NCBI RefSeq assembly: GCF_964204865.1
Contig: NC_135252.1
Span: 9,693,383-9,757,382, forward strand
Reading direction: 5' to 3'
From: Styela clava
Lineage: Eukaryota; Chordata; Ascidiacea; Stolidobranchia; Styelidae
DNA length: 64,000 bases
Part shown: positions 13,601 through 25,463 of the stretch, piece after piece
How positions within the stretch are numbered: the stretch's first letter is position 1
Layout: each line of letters starts with the position of its first letter
Position numbers and translations under genes: made by a program
The notes under the pieces: generated by a model
Told to the model about the DNA's origin: nothing
What the model saw: only the letters and a program-made list of their open reading frames with translations
Databases searched by the model: none

Positions 13601-16600
13601 GCGAGGTAACTTGGGATAGACATGAGAAATTAGTATATTGTTCTGTAGATAAAATAAAAGATAAAAATTCGATTACGTTACATATATATTTATTACATCA
13701 ATGAACAATATGGTTTATGGTTCTAAGTAAATAACAGCTCATTGAGATTCGTGATTCAATCCTTTTATAACATTGATCAGAAAGGAAATACGGTCTGTTA
13801 CAATTAGCTTCAATAACATATATATTTATATGCGACTGCGTTGTTCAAATAGGTATTTTTTAGAAAATGCTTCATATTTCTTCTCTACTATGAAGTCACT
13901 CACAAGCATAGATTTACTGGGTTATGCATTACCGTAATTTTTTCGATTCGACATAGAATATTCATATTTCTAATATTGTAACTTTGTTGGTTTGCTTGGA
14001 TCAAATATTGCTCCGATTAACCTCGGCAACAAAATTTTTAACCCAACTTTTTTAGGGCAATGGTCCATGGCGCGATATGAGTCAATATTATTTCAAAAGA
14101 AAAATGGAAACGGGAGAAAAATATAATCATTTCAAAGAAGATCAAGGTCTGTATAAATATTGCAGCTTATGTTAAAATACGATCATGTGTTTTTATAATG
14201 ATTGTGTAAAAAAGTACAAATTTTATTAGTTTCTATTTTCAATATTACAAGCGTTCTTCTATAAAAACTACATGGGAAACTGAAAAGACATGAATTGGAA
14301 TGAGTCGATACCTATTATAGCATTCGAAAATCATTAGTTACGTGAAAATAATGAAAAGAGAAAATACAAACTCATCGCTATTCAACGTTTTTAAAGATAT
14401 TTCAAAATATCATTCGTAACATTATTTTTTGTTTCTTTTACTGTGAAATCGTTCGCTGCACCACAATCAATAGCAAAAAAGGATGAACATCTTGCAAGCT
14501 TACTGTATGACAGAAAATCGACTACAAATTACCATCTTATAAATTTGCTTTAATCGACTAAACCAGACTCGCATTTTTAAAAGTAGTAACTGGATACGTC
14601 AATTTGTCTTTAATAGCAGACGCGTGTTTTCCTCAACTTTAAATTTGTACACAGGGCGGATTATTTGAAAAAGCGGATCTGGCACAAAATTAATAATATG
14701 CTTCAAAACTTTATTAACGAATATTGATGATAAAATCAAGCGAAAGTTTTCACAATACTATTTAAAACTTGTTATGATCTTAAAAACAAATCTTTTTATT
14801 ACTATATTCATGTATTGCTTTGCACATCATAAGGTTTCGGAATAATAAAGTTGTAGACGAGTTGATCTCGAATTTTATTCAAATAAAATATAAACAAGCG
14901 CTATGAATGTTGTCTTTAAGTAATATCACGAAACCGTTGCTTGATCAAACAGTCATTTACAATAATTTGACTTCCAGGAGGTAAATTCAGACGCCTGGTC
15001 AGTCTGGAAATGACTTTGATGTTTAATTTATCCAACAGTTTGTGTCATTTTGTCGAGAATGCAAAATATGAAATCATATTTGATTAATTTCGTGATATCA
15101 TTGGCATACATCGATAAAACAAAACAAATTTTGGAATACAAATCTTTCTGCATATTTTTTCGTCAAAACTGAAAAAAAGTTAAACAATCAATTATTGCGT
15201 CATGAAATAATCACTGAATTTCGAACATGGTGTATGAATGTCAAAGCATGGTACACAGACATAGGCAAAATATTGAATGAAGGGCTTAGGAATATTCTTC
15301 AATTGTATTTCGTTTCGTATTTTACCTTATTACTTCGCCTAGCTCCGCAGCGATAACTTTATTTTATATATAAATTATTAAAAAAATTTGTTATTGTTAC
15401 ACGGCCTGATTGATGAATAATTGCTTCTTTAGAAAAATTGAGAAGGTTCAAGAATTTGTGAAGCAATAAAATGGCCGATCTCTTTCGCAAGCGATCTGAT
15501 TCTGCCAACCCAAATTTGCAGATCACGCAAGGAGGCCGTAAATTACCGACGTATATTGCAGAAGTATTTACTCATTAGGCGAACCAGTTTAACGACGGAT
15601 GTGCTGGCACACAAGTAATAAAACCGGGTAAACAGCATGAAACTATCTAGGGTATGATACCCATAAATACTGTTAGGACTAAGAAAAAGAAACATCATGT
15701 AATCCATTATTGTATGTGTAAAAGTATTTTTTATCGTATAGAAACGCATAATATTATGTACACATGCAATTTGGCTTCCGCGTTTTAATATTTCGCTTCA
15801 GCGCAAACTAAATTCAACCTTTTCCTATTAGGTATTCACATGTTCTCGATGTGTGGTTGGAGAACACGTCCTAGATATTAAAATGTAAGATCGATCGAGT
15901 TCAGTTGGTCAAATCAGCAGTTGCACTATGATTTGCGACATCCTAATTTCTGTTTCTAGTAGGATCATGCCTTGAAAACATGTACATATTAAACTACGTC
16001 CTAATACAGTAATTATTTACTATGAAGGTTTTGCAATTCTAAAATATTATTATTGAACCGAAATTCCAAAACCAAAAATTGAGTGTCTTCACGTTTAGTT
16101 GAGACACGAATAACATAATTTCTACAAGGGTGATAATAAAAAATGTTCATGTCATCGACTGAAACATGTGTTTTTTATGATGCTCAGTTTTAAAATACGA
16201 ATGTAGCAGCAACATCCTAGAAATATCATTGCATCAGATAACAGCAAAAACTTTGGGAAACAAACACATGGGACATTACAATAATCTGTAGAATAGGCTG
16301 GCGGAAAATTTCATTCTAGCGTTAAATAAAATTAAAATACACATCAACAATCTCATCATGAAGTTTAACATCTACACAATCATATGTAAACAGTATTTAC
16401 CAATAAAACCGCTTGGAACTACCTGATTGGAAAAATTAAAAATCAGTTTTTAATTGTTTAATAGAGTCGTTCAATTTCAGTTTTTAAAGTAAGACTGGTG
16501 TAATGTTATAGGTCTCATTATTGTGCATAAATTTAATATGCATCGAGTCAAAAACGTTTTTCAAATTTGTATTTCGCATCTCAAATAATTCTTGAGCTAA

Positions 16601-19360
16601 AATGTGCTATCTATATAACATTTTATTTAGCCCAACAATTGGTGAATTAGATAAAATCCGTTGACGACAATATGATGAATATTTGCATTCCTAGCATTTT
16701 AATGTCACGCCTTTGGTGAAAGGAATTGTTGTTTTGTAGCGACACGGCGGCGTCAACACAGACCATTGTCGTCAAAATCGAATCCATTCCGCCAGTATGC
16801 GTATTAGTCCGTATTACGAATCCTGGAAAACAAATAGGATTGTCGGCGACTGTTACTTTGATATTAACTAATTACTGGCAATAACGACGAAGCTTATAAA
16901 ACGCTTCATCTTATTCATGCCGACAGGATAGCAAATAAGACACGCCATAAACAAAATGGCGCCTGCCGAGACGAAATATTATTTCACCAAGGGGCAATGT
17001 TGTTATCACAGTCCGCGACATTACATCGTAAGCCGAAAAGCAGAAACCAAATATGGAATTTTACTCAGATTCCCTGTTTGCTGCTAAGCAGTGGGTTTAT
17101 TGCTATAAACTTCTTTCTGCGCTTCTTGTATTTTTCAATAAGTTGCATAATATAATGAAACAAATGCGGGACAAAGTGGTGGCGATAGAAGAGTGTAATA
17201 ATGCTAGCAACGAATCGGGATCGATGTGCATGTCGCACATTTGTGTTTTAGGCCAGTTCGGTCTTGTGCATGCGTCCCGTCTCCAATATAAATATTGTCA
17301 ATTTTTTTATATTGCTTACTACTACGAGACTAATAAACATACATACATACATCGAGCCCCGTAGAAGGCATTTTAACAAACAAACTTGAAATCAGTTACA
17401 ATCGATGTAATTGAAGATAAGATTTCAATATGACTTGACTCGACACTCGACACAAATATCTTACGTGTACTTTATAACACATAAATCTTTGTATGAAAAG
17501 AGTGCATATAATGCAGGATGAGGTGTGGCATCTTTTATTTGCATCATTTGTTACCGGAAGAGGTGTCAAATTGTGCGACGGACGATCCAATTGATTTGCA
17601 AACAATGGATACAAGAGAATATTACCGAGAAATATAAAACACTTGGTAAATAATAGCAAGATGGTTTATTTATTGCTATATACCTTTAATCCCATATGAC
17701 AGTTCTTCAAAGTGTGGAAGACATGAAGAATTTTATTTATGGCCTTTAATTTAAGCCAATGTTGTAAATATATTTTCGTACCGCCTTAGATTATCCGAAG
17801 CGTCGTCATAAATGACGTCATACGCTACTCCATATTTTTAAGTGACGGTGGCAAGATGACTCAAGCTTTGGATGTAAATATCTGATCAACTCTCCAACAT
17901 TTATCGACCAATAGCTTACTCTGCTTATCAAATAGGCGAATTATTACAACTTACATATAGCTTTACTTCGATATTATAGTTAATTCCCTCAAAAATATTG
18001 ATAATAAAAAAATGACAAGACATTTTTGTTTAAAATTTAATATTTCAATACGTATTTAAGATTCCTTTAAGTTTTGCCGAGAACCTCAATCCGATTGATC
18101 GAAATTGAAATATATATGACAACTTGTTTCATCTACAACTCGGTACGATCGCTATTGACCTCATCAAAAAGTGATCACTTTTTTTAATACCAATAAGTTT
18201 TTTATATTGGTCTTCAATTTAACGATAAATTTAAAGTCTTCCTTCCCCATATCAAAATTTCGAAATAATCGATCATCTTATCAGTGAAAAAATTGTTACC
18301 ATTATACAGGTCAGTAAAATAAGGCATAATGTAACCTTTTTTGTAACCTTTCGTAGGATATATCGCCCAATTATGCTGCCGTATTCAAATTCAGCACATT
18401 CAAACTATACAGCTTGGAATACTGGAGTGGTTAGCGTACAAATTGAAATGGATATTTACTGACAAAGTGAATGTTGGAACAAGCATATTTACACATTAGA
18501 GAAACCAGTTATTCATAAACATTTAAATGCATTGAAGCAGTGTACTCTCGCCGTCGATAAACGCCACTCCCAATGTTTTTGCACATTTCAAAATATGAAA
18601 TATGCAGTGAAGTGCTTTCGGCACACCACAAGAGCTATTACACGAAAGTATATTGTGCATCTGAAATTATTGATCGCATATTGAGGACATGAATCTGTAG
18701 GATGTGATATGTAGTTTCCATACTCGTACAGGATAAGATTCCATGTGGGATAAATTATTTAAATTAATAAAAATTAAACTTAAGAATACGAATTTTGTCT
18801 ATTAGCACGAATACCATATAGAAAGCGAATGACAACAGTATTCAATTCGTTAATAATAATCGAAATGCTTAAAGATGAGGGGCGTTATTTGAGCCGGATT
18901 ATTCATTTTAAAGGCCGGAATTATTTTATTTAACACTGAGGCACCATTAAAATCTGGCTATGAAAACTGGGGGAGGGGGTGTGTGCCCCCTTTCCCTTGG
19001 TGTCCCAAATAGGGATGGCGGAATCGAGTCCGGATTCGAATACAGAATTGATATTTCGCGGAATCGACTAGAATCGATTCTGATGCATTGGAATCGATTC
19101 TCGAGGTTAAAACTTGCATTGCTAACAAACAATGTGTAACATTTTGTGGCAATTCCTTCACATATATGTATAAACTGCCTTACTACTATGTTGAGTTGTT
19201 ACGACGCCGCAAACTTCACTATATATATATATTTCTCTAGAAGGTTTTTACGTTTATTCATTTCTAGAATCTTTTGGGTTCTGAATTATTCTATTTTTGT
19301 GCGATTTTGTCTCCTGTGACACATTGGATACCCATACTACTTAGTTTTGGCTTTCTTTTC
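7640..19360. other. Long gene-poor stretch next to the Hox gene
   Basis: Over roughly 11.7 kb I find no ORF with protein-like composition plus splice sites, no hAT element with both ends, and no RNA gene. The longest frames (for example 17053-17364 plus and 13196-13408 minus) are AT-rich and look random. The stretch lies 5' of the Hox gene and could hold its regulatory DNA, which cannot be recognised without comparison to another species. Confidence 0.5.
19016..19105. repeat. AATCGATTC-rich repeat stretch
   Basis: The start TAGGGATGGCGGAATCGA is followed by several spaced copies of AATCGA/GATTC words. It resembles the TAGGGCTGGGCAAAA-ended element nested at 37100, so it may be the left part of a related DNA transposon. 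No right end was found. Confidence 0.35.
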
Positions 19361-19390
19361 CGTCCATATATTTGGACATAGCTCTCTTGT
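19361..19390. mobile_element. Solo terminus of the long-inverted-repeat element family
   Basis: GTCCATATATTTGGACATAG followed by CTCTCTTGT matches the right terminus of the element at 21239-22115. Only the terminus is seen here. Confidence 0.5.
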
Positions 19391-19997
19391 TTGGTTTTAT
19401 ATGGTATTGCACGTGCTTATTTTGCCTAATGGTTAAGTTAATCCAGCCCATGGCGTTACCTGCGGTTACCATGAATATGATCATTATTTACAGAAAATTT
19501 CGTTTTGGATTAGAAATAAATTAATTTATATTAGTCAGATAATAGTTGGAGGCTCTTGGAGCAAACAAAAGTAAGATAAACATAATAAAATAAGATTTAG
19601 AAAGGAATGATTATCCTAAACTGTGTAGAGTGAAATTAGCATGAGTGCTTTCGCTGGAAATAAATTATTTAAAATCGAAACAAAATGTCGGACAGGTTCA
19701 TTTAAATTGTCTTGTTGTTTCACAAATTTAGATTAATATTGAATTTGTTATTGTTTAGAATATACCACAACGGACTTTACAAATATTTCTTCTTTGATGT
19801 TTAATATTTTATCCCAACAAAACAATGATTTGCAAAGTTCGGTCACAGCATTCGCATTCTCATTGATCGTATTCATTTTTCTGGCTTCTGAAAATTTCGG
19901 AACTTTTTGTGATAAAGTAACTCGGATTTCAGTTATGAAAAAGGTCAATATTGGCAAAAGATTATTTCCCCCGTCTGCGCTCCCGTTTTAATCCAGG

Positions 19998-20177
19998 TCA
20001 TAAGAGGTATGATCTTCCGATTACAAACTCAATCAATATTCTACGATCGTTGGAGGATAGGGAAACAGCAGCATTCATAAGGGAAGAAGACAATAGATGC
20101 GATATCGACAGCAAAAACAGTAATAACGAAAGTCGTGTGCGGGATCACAGCGCGAAAAAACTGTTCAAGTGGCATAG
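19998..20177 (+). CDS. Orphan exon-like ORF, unknown identity
   Basis: An open frame of about 60 codons lies between a pyrimidine-rich acceptor (TTTAATCCAG|GTCAT) and a donor-like GTAAGG after the residues KLFKWHR. Its composition is mixed and protein-like (GHKRYDLPITNS near the start, charged residues throughout), unlike the neighbouring AT-rich frames. I do not recognise the sequence and found no partner exon. It could be an exon of a plus-strand gene whose other exons I missed, or a decayed gene fragment. Confidence 0.3.
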
Positions 20178-20221
20178 GGTAAGGTGTGGTTGATTTTTTA
20201 TATGTCACGGGGAATAGAAAT

Positions 20222-20455
20222 TAGTCCGGACCAGATCCGGCCCGCAGAACAATATAATCCGGTCCGCGACGCTTCACTGAATTATATTAACAAAACAACT
20301 GTATTGACGATTATATTCTTTACGTAACAGAATTTGTTTTGAGGCACTAAATTATAATATAATCTAACAAGTATATAATTTACAATCACTCGCCATTGAC
20401 TTGCAACCTTTAATTTTGGCCCGCGAACGACAAAAGTTTGCCGACCCTTGCTATA
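20222..20455. mobile_element. Diverged copy of the 5421-5876 hAT element
   Basis: The words CCAGATCCGGCCCGC and GTCCGCGACGCTTCACTGAA match the reverse complement of the right part of the Hox-intron element. The segment ends with GTTTGCCGACCCTTG, a mutated terminus. The central part is shortened and no clean target duplication is visible. Confidence 0.7.
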
Positions 20456-21238
20456 GACAGTTGCGACATGTTTTTCAGAAACCAACAACATAATTTGAAG
20501 CACTTTGCAACAAATGTTGATGCCGTGGATTCTTGCAATTCAACTGCAATAAAAGCTTGACTTTAGGGCCAATGTGTGTTATCTTGAAGCAAACCATACA
20601 AATGATTCTAACTTCAGTGATGATGTAATCGTCATATACACACAAGTTTGGACTACCAATGGCTATGTACTTTTCTGAAAATCTTTTTGACATTAACCCA
20701 AATAACTAGTCTCCTTAAATTCATTGTCTACTTGCATGTGTGGCCTAATAACATTAGTCAGTCATATAGACAAGATTTAATATATAGAATGAAAAAACAA
20801 TTTTTATAGTTGAGGACTTTCGTCCTCAAGATGTTCGGCAGCATTTCAAAAACCGAAACTAATAAACTTCAACCTCGACCCACTATCTTATCACCCTCAA
20901 TCTTCCTATCCTCGGCCAACTGAAGATAATTGAGGTGATAAACATAAAGAAGCCTATTCTATTTTCAACCATTCTAAAAACCGAATGGATGTTTCTCCAA
21001 CCTTGGACCCCACAGTAATTTTTATACTTTACTATTGCAAAATGTTGATGCCTATTTTAGGAATGTTTTGGGGAGTTAGCGTTTATAAACAGGTTTATAT
21101 GTTTGGTACTTTTTTTTTTGTGTTAAAAATATTCGCTTACAGGTACTGATAGCTGAATTTAGCATAGTCTATGTTATGGCGAGCCTTTTTGAAACTCATT
21201 TTTGATTATTGCAACTAAATTAAAGCTTCCTGGAAAAT

Positions 21239-22115
21239 ACAAGAGAGCTATGCTCAAATATATGGACACGTAGCGCTACCCAGTGGCAATAAATATGATG
21301 ACGTCATAGCGAAAAAAAAAGTAATAGCCTTCTGGAGAAAAATTTTATCTTTAACCACTGAAAATATCAAAGCAATTGGTCCAGTATTCGAAGAGAAAAG
21401 CGATTTTTTTAAAATGGAGACGGAGACAAATAACAACAAAATTTTGAAACGATCGTTATGGCCACTAAACGTGTCCAATAATGACACTTGAGTTATTGGA
21501 CACGTAGTGGACATAACGATCGTTTCAATATTATTAGGCCGCGAGCCGAGGCCCTGAAAAACGCCTAGAAAGTGAGTTTCGTAGCGCACATCAGGTAACT
21601 ACCTGAAAATGATTTTAAAATGTTCCTTAAAAATTTAGTAACAAATATTGCCTTGTTCCCACTTCCAAAAGTTGCACGTTTTACGGAAAAGACGCTTTTA
21701 CTACAAGAAATATGTGCTACGATCTGTCCTATATTCTCTACATTTTCGGCATGGAACAATCACTTCTGCATGACGTAACAATTGAATTCAACCAGCTGTT
21801 AGCGAGCGGATGAATATTAGTTATTACTGCTCGACCTTGCGCTGAGTTGGGCAGGCTTTCCATAGCCCTGTTTAGTTATTGGACACGTAGTGGACATAAC
21901 GATCGTTTCAATATTATGTTGTTGTTGTTCTTGTTGTTCTTTGACACGTTTTTAAAAAGTCGCTTTTCTCTTCGAATACTGGATCAATTGCTTTGAAATT
22001 TTTAGTGGTTAAAGATAAAAATTTTCTCCAGAAGGCTATTACTTTTTTTTTCGCTATGACGTCATCAAAATTATGTGACTCTACGTGTCCATATATTTGA
22101 GCATAGCTCTCTTGT
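21239..22115. mobile_element. DNA element with long terminal inverted repeats (877 bp)
   Basis: The left end ACAAGAGAGCTATGCTCAAA is mirrored at the right end (TTTGAGCATAGCTCTCTTGT). The inverted match continues inward for roughly 240 bp on each side with few changes, including a TGACGTCAT word and CTTCTGGAGAAAA. A segment reading ATTGGACACGTAGTGGACAT occurs twice inside (near 21496 and 21874). There is no transposase frame. Related pieces lie at 19361, 22195, 24520-25094 and 48348-48606, so this is a dispersed family. Superfamily uncertain; flanking target duplication not clear. Confidence 0.75.
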
Positions 22116-22194
22116 TATTAGTTAAGTTATGCTAAGACGTTGTTGAAAAATGTATAAGTAAGTTATTAAACACTTGTAGATCCTTACCACGGAT

Positions 22195-22265
22195 ATGGGC
22201 CGTGAGACGAAGCCATGAAAACGCCCAGAAAATGAGTTTCGTAGCGCACATCTGGTAACTAAATA
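22195..22265. mobile_element. Fragment of the long-inverted-repeat family (internal part)
   Basis: The words AAAATGAGTTTCGTAGCGCA and CATCTGGTAACTA match the internal part of the element just upstream (around 21565-21600), with several substitutions. No termini are present. Confidence 0.5.
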
Positions 22266-22419
22266 AATTCTTCAGTTTTGTGTGAAAACGAACATAATGA
22301 ACGCATTACAGCTTGTTCCACAATCCTGGTGCGAAATTGAATATAAGAGGTTCCCGGAAATTCAATAACCATAAGTTTACAACACATACATAAGAACTAT
22401 GCAATTCGAGAGCCCTACA

Positions 22420-22484
22420 GCACACTAACACAAATGTATTCCTGTAATGTTTTGCCTGACCAAAATCGGACTTCCTCAGTCAAT
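22420..22484. repeat. Diverged single arm of the foldback family seen at 42417
   Basis: CACACTAACACAAATGTATT followed by CCTGTAATGTTTTGCCTGACC matches one arm of the perfect 72-bp inverted repeat at 42417-42570 with scattered changes. No second arm is seen here. Confidence 0.55.
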
Positions 22485-22994
22485 CATAATTTATTAGGTA
22501 GATTACGAAAAATATGGCAAACATGTAACCAACAACAAAAAATACTTTAATTGTGTGACAGGAGTTGGGAGTGAGCTCGAAAGCAGCGACACCAACAACG
22601 CTGATTCACATTTGCGAATAAATTTTATGTAATAACCACAAGCAGTTTACAACAAGAACAGCATAAAAAGCTACATCCATTTTATAGAGGCTATCAAACG
22701 ATTTATTTTTAAGCAATGAAGTCACAAATTAACATCGTGAGCACGAAAACACAAATAAATCAGTTATTTCTCACTTAGAAATTTACAGCAAAAGTCAAGA
22801 AAATTAAATGAATGTACAATATGTACATAAAATAGTGAACAGAAATATTACAATTTACAATTAATCTTTTTTTAGTTTATGTGGTTATGTATTTGAACAA
22901 AGGCAATAATATTTCCAGAAACAGGACTACGACACTAACAAATGTCCGAAAAAACAACAAATAAATGATACTTATTAAATCAACTGTAATATCT

Positions 22995-23360
22995 AATTCA
23001 CTTTCTTCTGAATTGTTTTCGAAATCCACTATCTCAAAAATCGACTTTTCCTCTATAAGTGTACTGTGATTTTTGCAGTCAATACAAAAACAAAAATCTG
23101 TGCAATTTACGTTGATTTTGGCACACTTTCATAAATTATTTTGACTATTTTTCTTACACTTGCAGTTTGCCAACTCAAGAACTGATTTGAGGGCCACATG
23201 CTTCTTCAGTGAATCATTGTTGGGTGGAGAGTATAATCCTTATGTTTGACAGTGTTAAATAGACGTGCCCTGGTATCATTTACATTCTTCATATCCTCTT
23301 CAAATTCCTCAGCTTTATTTATTAATGCCTCGTTAACCTCAAAAGATCTTCATAGTCGAG
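22995..23360 (-). pseudogene. Decayed transposon-type ORF with Cys-rich C-terminus
   Basis: Read on the minus strand from about 23340, an acidic helical frame (EFEEDMKNVNDTRARLF) runs into a segment with DSLKKHV and then a cysteine-rich tail of the form C-K-C-K-K ... C-T-D-F-C-F-C-I-D-C-K-N. It needs at least two frame changes (near 23215 and 23130) and crosses a stop. The Cys tail and the preceding L-P-T-type segment resemble C-termini of transposon-encoded proteins common in invertebrate genomes. That match is from memory and not searched. An exon-like frame at 23505-23621 on the same strand may belong to it. Confidence 0.35.
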
Positions 23361-23504
23361 GAAAAAAAAATGAATTGAAAATCTCAATGAAGTCTCCAAC
23401 ATGAATTTGATGGGCAGTTCCAATTGCAGAAAAGTGCTAAGTATTTCAATATGAATACCGGTAGCCCATCTAAGCTGTTTGCAACTATTATGATTCTCAT
23501 ATAC

Positions 23505-23621
23505 CTTTAAGCTTCAAGACTTCTTGTTTAATCCATTTTATAGCACTGATAGCAGCAGGGATCAGAGCCTGCGTTAGGTCGGATTGGTGGAACATTGCCG
23601 TTTTCTTTTGTAGTACAGTAT
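23505..23621 (-). CDS. Orphan exon-like ORF, unknown identity
   Basis: A 117-nt segment has a good acceptor (TTTTAG|ATACTG) and donor (AAAG|GTATAT) on the minus strand. One frame is open throughout and encodes about 38 residues with helical character (FHQSDLTQALIPAAIS). It may be part of the decayed ORF just downstream, or of an unrelated gene. I cannot name it. Confidence 0.2.
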
Positions 23622-24519
23622 CTAAAATGAGGAAGAAAATAATATTTGGAGCAGCATGAGTTTAAAAATACCCCTAAACACTAACTAATACCTTGAATAC
23701 ATAATGCATTTTATCTGATGTACCGTACTAAATGAGCGTATATATGCTCATTGCATGTACTACAGTCCAGCAGTGTTTGCATACCATTACTAGACTACGG
23801 TATATCTACACTAAATTTTGATATATCACAGTCTGAAATGTCCTATGACAGTATGAGTATGGACTATAGACTATATTTTAAAACATCAACTGTTTGTCTA
23901 CAACTTGATTTCTCACCTCTCAATCGTTTCCAATGCTACCTTTCTTTCCACTCCGGCATAACTTATCATTGCTTCCCAGGTTCTTGTCGACTCTATGAAT
24001 TTAGATTTAGACCAACCGACATTAGTAAAATTGAATAATTTCTTCTCTTTCACACAATCGTGCATTACAGAAACAGCCATTCATTTATATTTCCAAATAT
24101 GCTGTGGCCTATATAGTAGTATAAGTCTGCTGAATAGTCAAGAAGAGTCATTAAATTAATCATAAACATTTCATGCAAGCCAGAAAATATCGTTGTTTGT
24201 GACATATTATTCTAGGTCTAGCCTTCCTTGGAGTTACCGCTCCGTACCTATTTAACAACGTCTTATGAGCTAGTGCTCAACAAATATTGCTATTTATGGT
24301 AAGGATATACAAGTGTTTAATATCTTACCCATACTTTTCAACACCTCCATGGAATAACTGAACTAATATTACCGGTACCTGAAAAAAACTATGGAAAGGC
24401 TACTCAACGCAAAAGCGAGCAGTTGTAGTACATCTGATATTCATCCGACCACTGGGGATCCACCTACAGCTGACTAACTTGACTGTTACGTCGTGCAGAA
24501 GTCTGCGTTCATTGGCCCT

Positions 24520-25094
24520 TGATACCGGAAAAGAAGAGAAAATAGGACAGATGGTAACACATATTTATTGTAGTAAAAGCGTCTTTTCTGTAAAACGTGC
24601 AACTTTTGGAAGTGGGAACAAGGCAATATTTGTTACTAAATTTCTAAGGAACATTTTAAAATCATTTTCAGGTAGTTACCTGATGTGCGCTACGAAACTG
24701 AAAGATAAATGTCCTCGGCTCGCGGCCTATATGTTGTTGTTGTTGTTCTTGTTCTTTGACACGTTTTTAAAAAGTCGCTTTTCTCTTCGAATACTGGACC
24801 AATTGCTTTGAAATTATCAGTGGTTAAAGATTAATTTTTTCGCTAGAAGGCTATTACTTTTATTTATTTCAAAATTTTGCGTGAATTCTATGAAATTTGA
24901 TATTTCGTCTAAAATTTTGCTGTATTATTTTTTATCCATGGGAACACGGATTTTAGTCAGTGTCATGATTCTGCAAAATTCTTGCTACTGGAAATTCAGA
25001 ACTTTTTTGAGGGTACCGGTAGCGTCAAAGGTACCGGTAAGGACTGATTCGCTCTGGTCTGACGTGTCCATATATTTGTGCGTAGCTCTCTTGT
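24520..25094. mobile_element. Second copy of the long-inverted-repeat family
   Basis: The segment starting GGACAGATGGTAACACATAT is the reverse complement of 21560-21750. It continues with the same right half as the 21239 element (TGTTGTTGTTCTTG, CTTTTCTCTTCGAATACTGG) and ends GTCCATATATTTGTGCGTAG-CTCTCTTGT. It differs by substitutions and an inserted stretch before the right end, so it is an older or rearranged copy. Confidence 0.65.
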
Positions 25095-25463
25095 CTCTTT
25101 TACAACTGACATTCGGAAACACAACCGAAAACTGACAAATACCACGCATAACCACGAAAACTATGCAATCTTTACAACCATGCTTGAATATCCGTCTGAG
25201 TGAAAGAATTGTCTGGGCGGCCACATACATTTCCAATGTTTCCACTGTTTTGACTTTGCTGATTTGGGATTGTTGCACAACTGAACAGGAGAATCAGCAG
25301 GCGGAATTTCAATTGTTACATAACCGTCAACTCGTTCTTCCCATTTTCTTGGCAATTCGTGACATGTTCCCACGTGGTGGCACTGCAGGGCAAAACTTTA
25401 CTAGGGGACCATCATTATATTAGTCGTTGGGGATCACAGTTGACCTCGAGCATGTACAGATGT

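Noticed and set aside
17053..17364. 103-codon plus-strand ORF
   Set aside because: Composition looks random, the end runs into an ACATACATAC repeat, and no splice or homology support is visible.
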